A DNA stretch of 28,911 nucleotides, taken from positions 1-28,911 of the forward strand of contig URJY01000027.1 of assembly GCA_900548275.1 (NCBI GenBank). Direction: 5' to 3'. Numbering within the stretch: position 1 is the first letter of the stretch; each line of letters begins with the position of its first letter. The DNA is from an uncultured Opitutales bacterium. GTDB taxonomy: Bacteria; Verrucomicrobiota; Verrucomicrobiia; Opitutales; Intestinicryptomonadaceae. Positions 24,091 through 28,911 of this stretch are shown in pieces. The translations under genes and the position numbers were made by a program. The notes below the pieces were generated by a model. That model did no database searches. It saw nothing but the letters and a program-made list of their open reading frames with translations, and had not been told where the DNA came from.

Positions 24091-24693
24091 TCAGGCAGTT
24101 TGCATTTTTCGGGCGAGAGTGTCGAGCGTCTTCTTTGCGAGTTCGACGGGCAGACCCATCACATTGTCGAAGCCGCCGTCGATGTCGTCTATTATCATCG
24201 AACCGTGTTCCTGCGCGGCGTACGCGCCCGCCTTGTCGAGAACGTCAACTTTCGAAAGGTATTGCGCTATTTGCGATTCGTCCAGATTCCTGAAAGCCAC
24301 GCGCGACTCCCCGAAATCGCAAAGAGTCCGAACCTCCGCACCGTCCGCAGGGCAGTACGCCGCGCACACGCCCGTGAAGACCGAATGCGTCTTTCCGCGA
24401 AGCTCGCCGAGCATTCTGCGGGCGTCGTCCAAATCCCTCGGCTTGCCGTAGAGATTCGGCGCAAGCCACACGACGGTGTCCGCGCCCAGAACGTATCTGC
24501 CCGCGTTTTTGCGGGCAACCGCAACCGCCTTCAGGCGCGCGTTCGCCATTGCAAGTTCCGCAGGGTGTCCGTGCGCGTCGGCGGATTCGTCGGCGTCGGA
24601 AACGCGCACTTCGAACGGAACGCCCGCACGTTCGAGAAGTTCGCGGCGGCGCGGACTTGCGGAAGCCAATATGATTTTTTCGGAATTTTTCAT
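24091..24693 (-). CDS. maf: Maf-family nucleotide pyrophosphatase
   Basis: Cytosolic house-cleaning pyrophosphatase that hydrolyses dTTP/UTP or modified nucleotides to monophosphates. The 200-residue product from ATG 24693 begins with the diagnostic IILASASPRRRELL (7-20) and has GADTVV (70-75) with the catalytic aspartate, then GKPRD (83-87) and the C-terminal block DKAGAYAAQE...GLPVELA. Length matches the usual 190-200 residues. A start 45 bases upstream would add residues before the conserved strand and was not chosen. It is the first gene of a four-gene cluster with the TonB-like, RluA-like and DUF1189 genes. Whether it prefers dTTP/UTP (YhdE type) or m7GTP (YceF type) cannot be decided here. 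Confidence 0.95.
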   Translation of the reverse strand: MKNSEKIILASASPRRRELLERAGVPFEVRVSDADESADAHGHPAELAMANARLKAVAVARKNAGRYVLGADTVVWLAPNLYGKPRDLDDARRMLGELRGKTHSVFTGVCAAYCPADGAEVRTLCDFGESRVAFRNLDESQIAQYLSKVDVLDKAGAYAAQEHGSMIIDDIDGGFDNVMGLPVELAKKTLDTLARKMQTA

Positions 24694-24839
24694 TCGATAA
24701 AAGAGGCGGTATTTTCCGAGTTCCCGAGCAAAACGCAAAACAATTCGAGCGCGCCGAAGCGTCGTTTTTTTTGTTCGACTGCCGAAGCCGTTTCTGTTAG
24801 CGTCGGTTCTTTCAAAGCCTACACTACATTACCACACAT

Positions 24840-26957
24840 ATGAAAGAAAAACTGTCTCTGTTCTCCGCGGGTCTGCTCGCCGCCGCACTTTTTGCGGCGC
24901 AGCTTAACGCGGAGGTTTTCGAAATCAAAAACGAAAAAGTGCGCCTGTCGATTGACGACAGGGGCAACTTGGTATCGCTCAAAAATCTGGTCGACAACCG
25001 CGAGTACGCGGGCGGCGAAGGACTCTGGCGCATAATCTATCAGGACGGGCTGTCGCTCGAAGAGAGCGTCGAAAGCGCGTCGGTGCCCGTGAAAGTCGCA
25101 AAGACCGACGGCAAAATCTCGCTCGAATACGGCGGCGAATTTCCCGTAAAAGTGCTCTGCAAACTCGAGGGCGACGACATCGTTTTCTCGTCCGAAATTA
25201 AAAACGCATCGAAAGACAAAGTACTGCGCGAATTCCAGTTCCCGATGATTCAGTCGGCGAACATCAAGCCCGAGACTACGCTCTACTGGTCGCACGCAAA
25301 CGGAATGAGCTTCCCGAACGTGCGAGGCTGGCTGATGGCGGGCTTCAAGTCGTATATGGCGCAGGACAACAAGGCAATCGAACGCTACGACATCTACCCA
25401 TCGCCGCTTTCGATGAACTACTACGTGCTCGACGACGGCAACTGCGCCCTCTACTTCGCAAGCCACGACCCCGAATTCGAAAAGACCCTCCACCTGCTCA
25501 GAACGCGCAAAATCGGCGGCAGGGGCGATTTCAAATACGGCGGAATCGACCTTGCAATGGCGAAATATCCGTTTCTTAACGCGGGCGAATCGAAGAAAAT
25601 CGCCGATTTCGTAATCTCCCCGCACTCGGGCGACTGGCACGTTTCGGCGAAAAAGTACCGCAAATGGGCGGACAGCTGGTACAAACACATTCCCATCGAC
25701 GACGACTTCAAAAAATCCAACGGATGGCAGCGAATCATTATGCGCCACCAATACGGCAAGGTTCTGTTCCGCTACGACCAACTGCCCGAAATCCGCAAGG
25801 CGGGCAAAGAGGCGGGGCTCGACACAATCCTGATGTTCGGATGGTGGAAGGAGGGAATGGACGCGGGCTACCCCGAATACACGCCCGACGACACGCAGGG
25901 CGGCGACAAAGCCCTGAAAAAATGGATAAGGGAATTTCAAAAGGACGGCGGCAAGGTCAACCTCTACTACAACGGGCAGCTCATCGATATGGGCACGAAC
26001 TTCTACCTCACGCTCGGCAGGAAGATTTCAATCAAACGCGCCGACGGTACGGAACATATGGAACGCTACCCGTTCGGCGGCGACGGCACGGCACTGCGCG
26101 TGTTCGGCAACAAAACTTTCGTGACGGCGTGCCCCGCGACGAAGGAATGGATTGAAATCCTCAAAAAGCTCGCCGACCGCGCAATCGAACTCGGAGCCGA
26201 CGGCGTGTTCTTCGACCAGCTCGGCTTCAAGAGCGAACTCTGCTACGACAAGTCGCACGGACACCCAATCCCCTGCCAGAACATAATGAAGTACAAGCAG
26301 GAAATGCTCAAAAACCTGCGCGCATACATCCGCGAAAAGAAGCCCGATATGAGTATGGGCATCGAATGGGTCAGCGACCCGACCTCGATGTACGCCGACT
26401 ACATCCACAGCGTCGCCCCGAACCTGCACGTTTCGCGCAAGGACAAATTCGGAGTGCCGTGCACCCCGCACGCGCCGATGTACCAGTACACTTTCCCCGA
26501 AGTCTACGTTACAAACCGCGACATCTACAACAACGACAACGTCGCCCCGCGCTGCAACCTCACCGTAATGCGCGGTTGGCGCGACGACGCGGGCGTGTAC
26601 CGCTGCCGCGCAACCGTAGACGACGCCCCCGTGTACAAGGCGTATCTTGCGAAAATCGCCCCCCTGCGCGAAAAATACCGCGACCTAATCCTCAACGGAA
26701 CGTTCCGCGACCGCGACTTGGCTGCCTGCGACTCCCGCCTGCCGCGCTTCCACACTTTCGAAAACGGCTCGAAAATGGCTGTCGTCACGACAAGCCTTGC
26801 CGACGCCCAAAAGGTCTCGGCAAACTTCACCGCCGCAGGCTATAAGTTCCTCGAAGGCGACGGCATCGGAGACTTCAAAATCAGGGGCGACGGCGAAAGG
26901 GCGAATGTCGAACTCGGCAAGAACGCCCTTGCGGTGCTCGTGTTCGAGAAAAAATAA
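24840..26957 (+). CDS. exported glycoside-hydrolase-like protein (possibly DUF6259)
   Basis: A 705-residue exported protein. The signal peptide covers about residues 1-24 (LLAAALFAAQLNA). Residues 25-270 form a beta-rich N-terminal domain of the type before alpha-galactosidase-like barrels (LSIDDRGNLVSLKNL). Then comes a probable TIM barrel with LDTILMFGWWKEGMDAGYPEYTPD (near 330), DGVFFDQLGFKSEL (near 455) and MGIEWVSDP (near 508). D in FFDQLG and E in IEWVS are candidate catalytic acids. The C-terminal 100 residues are a small beta domain. It reminds me of DUF6259 proteins, a glycosidase-like group common in polysaccharide degraders, but I cannot name a GH family or substrate. There is no Shine-Dalgarno before ATG 24840. 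Confidence 0.8.
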   Translation: MKEKLSLFSAGLLAAALFAAQLNAEVFEIKNEKVRLSIDDRGNLVSLKNLVDNREYAGGEGLWRIIYQDGLSLEESVESASVPVKVAKTDGKISLEYGGEFPVKVLCKLEGDDIVFSSEIKNASKDKVLREFQFPMIQSANIKPETTLYWSHANGMSFPNVRGWLMAGFKSYMAQDNKAIERYDIYPSPLSMNYYVLDDGNCALYFASHDPEFEKTLHLLRTRKIGGRGDFKYGGIDLAMAKYPFLNAGESKKIADFVISPHSGDWHVSAKKYRKWADSWYKHIPIDDDFKKSNGWQRIIMRHQYGKVLFRYDQLPEIRKAGKEAGLDTILMFGWWKEGMDAGYPEYTPDDTQGGDKALKKWIREFQKDGGKVNLYYNGQLIDMGTNFYLTLGRKISIKRADGTEHMERYPFGGDGTALRVFGNKTFVTACPATKEWIEILKKLADRAIELGADGVFFDQLGFKSELCYDKSHGHPIPCQNIMKYKQEMLKNLRAYIREKKPDMSMGIEWVSDPTSMYADYIHSVAPNLHVSRKDKFGVPCTPHAPMYQYTFPEVYVTNRDIYNNDNVAPRCNLTVMRGWRDDAGVYRCRATVDDAPVYKAYLAKIAPLREKYRDLILNGTFRDRDLAACDSRLPRFHTFENGSKMAVVTTSLADAQKVSANFTAAGYKFLEGDGIGDFKIRGDGERANVELGKNALAVLVFEKK

Positions 26958-26977
26958 CGCAAAACGACCGCCAGATT

Positions 26978-27028
26978 GCCCAAAAATACGAGCTTTCGGG
27001 CGGAATTTGCCGGCTTCGGGCGTTTTTT
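26978..27028 (+). terminator. possible weak terminator after the glycosidase-like gene
   Basis: A hairpin (26978-26984 with 26994-27001, one bulge) is followed further on by a short GC-rich hairpin around 27010-27019 and six T residues (27023-27028). The T-run is not directly attached to the stronger stem, so termination may be partial. Confidence 0.35.
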
Positions 27029-27041
27029 AGAAAAAAAACAG

Positions 27042-27069
27042 TTGCTTTTTGCGCGGCGAAGCTTTTAAT
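27042..27069 (+). promoter_or_regulatory. candidate sigma70-type promoter of the small basic protein gene
   Basis: TTGCTT (27042-27047) and TTTAAT (27064-27069) are separated by 16 bases, giving 3/6 and 5/6 matches to the consensus boxes. They would give a leader of about 30 bases before ATG 27105. The match is modest; it is the best candidate between 26958 and 27104. Confidence 0.3.
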
Positions 27070-27104
27070 CACACAACTTTATTGATTTTAAAAAGGAGAT
27101 TTTT

Positions 27105-27263
27105 ATGTCACAGCACAACAGTTTCAAAAGCGGCGGTTCCGCATCTTCCAAAAAACGCAGCGTTCTCAAGCGTTTTGAACGCATCGACCTGCTCCGCAAA
27201 CGCGGTCAGATTAAGGAAGTTACCCGCGTAACGGGTCTCCCCAAGACAAAGCCCGCCGAATAA
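27105..27263 (+). CDS. Chlamydiae/Verrucomicrobia small basic protein
   Basis: A 52-residue, strongly basic protein (MSQHNSFKSGGSASSKKRSV, then LKRFERIDLLRKRG and RVTGLPKTKPAE). From memory it matches the small basic protein family found in Verrucomicrobia and Chlamydiae (TIGR04137), which starts MSQHSS-like, has the LKRFER core and ends with VTGLPKTK. The high positive charge suggests RNA or ribosome binding, but I know of no proven function. AAAAGGAG at 27091-27098 is the strongest ribosome binding site in this region and defines ATG 27105. It has a candidate promoter and its own terminator, so it is probably an independent, well-expressed gene. This is the main taxonomic marker in the window. 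Confidence 0.9.
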   Translation: MSQHNSFKSGGSASSKKRSVLKRFERIDLLRKRGQIKEVTRVTGLPKTKPAE

Positions 27264-27282
27264 CATCGGTACAGAACATTTG

Positions 27283-27314
27283 ACGCGCCCGCGTAAAACG
27301 TCGGCGCGTTTTTT
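27283..27314 (+). terminator. intrinsic terminator after the small basic protein gene
   Basis: A 7-bp GC stem (27283-27289 with 27303-27309) has a 13-base loop and six T residues (27309-27314). It starts 20 bases after the stop codon. Confidence 0.85.
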
Positions 27315-27388
27315 GTTTGTACAGATGCCGATTGCCCCCGTTCAGCCCAACGACGGCTTCGCCCGTCCCGACATACACAAAACCCGAT

Positions 27389-28627
27389 ATGAAAAACCTT
27401 CCCGAAATTATGGCTCCCGCAGGAGACTTCCCGAGTCTCGACGCGGCGATAAAGGCGGGCGCGGACGCCGTATACTTCGGCGTCAAAGGCTTCAACATGC
27501 GGGCTGGCGCAAAGAATTTTTCGGTCGCCGAAATAGGGAAAGTCGCCGCAATCTGCAAAAGGGCGGGCGTAAAATCGTACATCACGCTAAATACTATTTA
27601 CTACGAAAACGAGCTGAAAAAGCTCGAGCGTCTGATTGTAAAAATCGCCGAAGCCAAAATCGACGCCGTTATCGCGTGGGACTTCGGGGCAATCGCCCTC
27701 GCAAAAAAGCACGGCGTGGAGGTGTTCCTCTCCACTCAGGCAAGCGTTGCAAACGCCCTTTCCGCCGCCCAGTATTTCGAAAAATTCGGCATACACAGAT
27801 TCGTGCTCGCGCGGGAGTGCTCGCTCGACGACATCGCAAAAATCAAACGCGGTATGCTCGAAAAATTCGGCAAAGACGCGGAAATAAAAATCGAGGTCTT
27901 CGCACACGGCGCAATGTGCGTTTCGCAAAGCGGAAGGTGCTTTATGTCGACATTCGCCTGCGGTAAAAGCGCGAACAGGGGCGAGTGTATGCAGCCGTGC
28001 CGCAGGGAATACCGCATAGAAGACGCGAACGGAAACGGCTTCGTGGTCGGCAACGGATACGTTCTAAGCCCCAAGGATTTGTGCACAATCGGGTTTATCG
28101 AAAAGGTTTTTGCGGCGGGCGCGGACTCGCTGAAAATCGAGGGACGCAACCGCAACCCCGAATATGTTTTCGCGACAGTCTCGGCATACCGCAAACTGCG
28201 CGACTTCTACTTTGCGAACAGAAGAAAACCGAACTTCGCCGCCGACTTCGCAAAGATGAAATCGGACGCAATCGCCGAGGTCTCGAAAGTGTTCAACAGG
28301 GGCTTCTCGGACGGCTTCTTTATGGGCAAACCCGTCGGCGACTGGACATCCGACGGAAACAAGGCTACGGCAAAAAAGAGGATTGTCGGACACGTCATAA
28401 GATTCTTCCCGAAAATCTCGGTAGCCGAAATTTCGATAGACAACACCCCGATTTCGGTAGGCGATAAAATCCAGATAGAGGGGAAAAACTCGGGCTATAC
28501 GGAAGTGCTCGTCGAAAGCATGCAAATAGAGGGCAAAAACGTGCAAAACGCCCCGAAAGGCAGCAACATAGGCTTGAAAGTGCCAACCCCGCTAAAAAAA
28601 GCCGACTTGGTTTATATCCTAAAGTAG
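27389..28627 (+). CDS. peptidase U32 family protein (TrhP/YegQ-like)
   Basis: A 412-residue protein of the U32 family. Despite the name, characterised bacterial members such as TrhP and RlhA act in hydroxylation of tRNA or rRNA bases, while a few are collagenase-like. The U32 signature is complete at residues 169-187: E169, F171, G174, C177, G182, C184 and S187. Further cysteines at C191, C200, C204 and C232 could complete an iron-sulfur site. The N-terminal part (IMAPAGDFPSLDAAIKAGADAVYFG) is the conserved TIM-barrel start. A small beta domain with GDKIQIEGKNSGYTEVLVESMQIEG ends the protein, as in TrhP-type proteins. ATG 27389 was chosen because the family motif begins a few residues later; upstream in-frame codons are within the leader. 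Confidence 0.93.
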   Translation: MKNLPEIMAPAGDFPSLDAAIKAGADAVYFGVKGFNMRAGAKNFSVAEIGKVAAICKRAGVKSYITLNTIYYENELKKLERLIVKIAEAKIDAVIAWDFGAIALAKKHGVEVFLSTQASVANALSAAQYFEKFGIHRFVLARECSLDDIAKIKRGMLEKFGKDAEIKIEVFAHGAMCVSQSGRCFMSTFACGKSANRGECMQPCRREYRIEDANGNGFVVGNGYVLSPKDLCTIGFIEKVFAAGADSLKIEGRNRNPEYVFATVSAYRKLRDFYFANRRKPNFAADFAKMKSDAIAEVSKVFNRGFSDGFFMGKPVGDWTSDGNKATAKKRIVGHVIRFFPKISVAEISIDNTPISVGDKIQIEGKNSGYTEVLVESMQIEGKNVQNAPKGSNIGLKVPTPLKKADLVYILK

Positions 28628-28651
28628 CCGCGCGGTTTAATGAAAAATGAA

Positions 28652-28678
28652 TTTTTGCGTACATTTATAACGCAAAAA
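28652..28678 (+). other. AT-rich hairpin after the U32 gene
   Basis: TTTTTGCGT (28652-28660) pairs with ACGCAAAAA (28670-28678) around a 9-base loop, 24 bases after the stop. It lacks a T-run after the stem, so it is not a classic terminator, but it may stabilise the transcript end. Confidence 0.4.
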
Positions 28679-28712
28679 GAACCCACGCGACGATAGGAGC
28701 TGTAGAATTAAG

Positions 28713-28740
28713 AATGAATAATGAAAAATGAATAATGAAT
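28713..28740. repeat. AT-rich tandem repeat (7-bp unit, 14-bp duplicated unit)
   Basis: Four copies of AATGAAT (one ending in A) lie head to tail; equally, two 14-base units differ only in the last base. A degenerate copy (GAATTAAG) precedes them at 28705-28712. The composition is sharply different from the surrounding coding DNA. Confidence 0.8.
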
Positions 28741-28745
28741 AACTG

Positions 28746-28773
28746 GGGTTTGCCCCGCTTCGCGGGCAAACCC
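28746..28773. repeat. long GC-rich palindrome next to the tandem repeat
   Basis: GGGTTTG (28746-28752) and CCCGC (28754-28758) pair with GCGGG (28762-28766) and CAAACCC (28767-28773): 12 bp with one bulged base and a 3-base TTC loop. There is no T-run. The combination with the AT-rich repeat suggests a dispersed intergenic element. Confidence 0.75.
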
Positions 28774-28911
28774 TATTGTCTCACTGGTGTTTTACTTTGT
28801 TGCGGTGGGTGGCTTGGCGAATGGATATTGCCGATGTATGAAAAAATAGCCGCGTGTTGTTGCGCTTGCCTAAAAAACTCGAACTATCCGCAATCTCCAA
28901 GCAAACTATTA
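28774..28911. other. right-end region without a convincing gene
   Basis: No start codon with a ribosome binding site and no recognisable protein or RNA gene is visible. On the minus strand one frame is open from the window edge to a TGA at 28781-28783 (43 codons); its translation has no recognisable motif. The composition is less GC-rich than the coding regions. It may be the rest of the repeat element or an intergenic spacer. Confidence 0.4.

Noticed and set aside
24771..24800. Possible promoter (TTGTTC ... TGTTAG) before the glycosidase-like gene
   Set aside because: Both boxes are weak matches and the spacing is 18 bases; not distinguishable from chance.
24819..25940. Minus-strand open frame opposite the glycosidase-like gene
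   Set aside because: No motif or ribosome binding site, and the plus-strand frame has a signal peptide and coherent domains.
1..28911. tRNA genes, rRNA, CRISPR arrays, insertion sequences, phage genes
   Set aside because: I looked for T-loop GGTTCGAATCC-like sequences, regular spaced repeats, transposase motifs and terminal inverted repeats and found none that held up.

Overview
The window (28.9 kb, GC-rich, densely coded) looks like core chromosome of a Verrucomicrobiota-type (PVC group) bacterium. The best lineage marker is a 52-residue basic protein at 27105-27263, which matches from memory the Chlamydiae/Verrucomicrobia small basic protein family. Signal-peptide lipoproteins with a lipobox cysteine (four clear ones plus a Tat-type candidate), a TonB-like protein and CysE fit a Gram-negative cell plan. 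About half of the starts have no Shine-Dalgarno sequence, while others have a strong AAGGAG-type site. I see no tRNA, rRNA, CRISPR array, transposase or phage gene.

Layout. 47-3083 (minus): a probable cluster cutA, CNNM/CBS membrane protein, an 87-residue unknown, a 73-residue lipoprotein and rlmN. 3209-4573 (plus): a Tat-exported Gfo/Idh/MocA oxidoreductase, ending at a bidirectional terminator shared with the 571-residue repeat lipoprotein (minus, 4668-6383). 6501-8529 (minus): a LOG-family protein and an IPT/TIG-like lipoprotein, each with its own terminator. hemW (plus) and cysE (minus) converge at 9714/9727. A 217-residue lipoprotein (plus) follows.

11509-13573 (plus) is the most distinctive locus. 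It pairs a pyruvoyl-dependent arginine decarboxylase with a basic amino-acid antiporter ten bases downstream, the same pairing as chlamydial AaxB/AaxC. Together they would import arginine, decarboxylate it with consumption of a proton and export agmatine.

13644-24693 is a run of nine minus-strand genes: maf, TonB-like, RluA-like and DUF1189 (tight cluster); DUF1015, a degenerate GH20-like protein and a GNAT acetyltransferase (overlapping stops and starts); then thrS (without a TGS domain) and an exported metallophosphoesterase, with terminators after GNAT, thrS and the phosphoesterase. 24840-28627 (plus) carries an exported glycosidase-like protein, the small basic protein and a U32-family protein. 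The last 284 bases hold no convincing gene but contain a 7-bp/14-bp AT-rich tandem repeat beside a strong palindrome.

I did not find a clearly new multi-gene system. The items most worth following are the arginine module and its structured leader, the cytosolic GH20-like/DUF1015/GNAT operon, and the repeat-plus-palindrome element at the right end. All family assignments are from reading motifs, with no database search.
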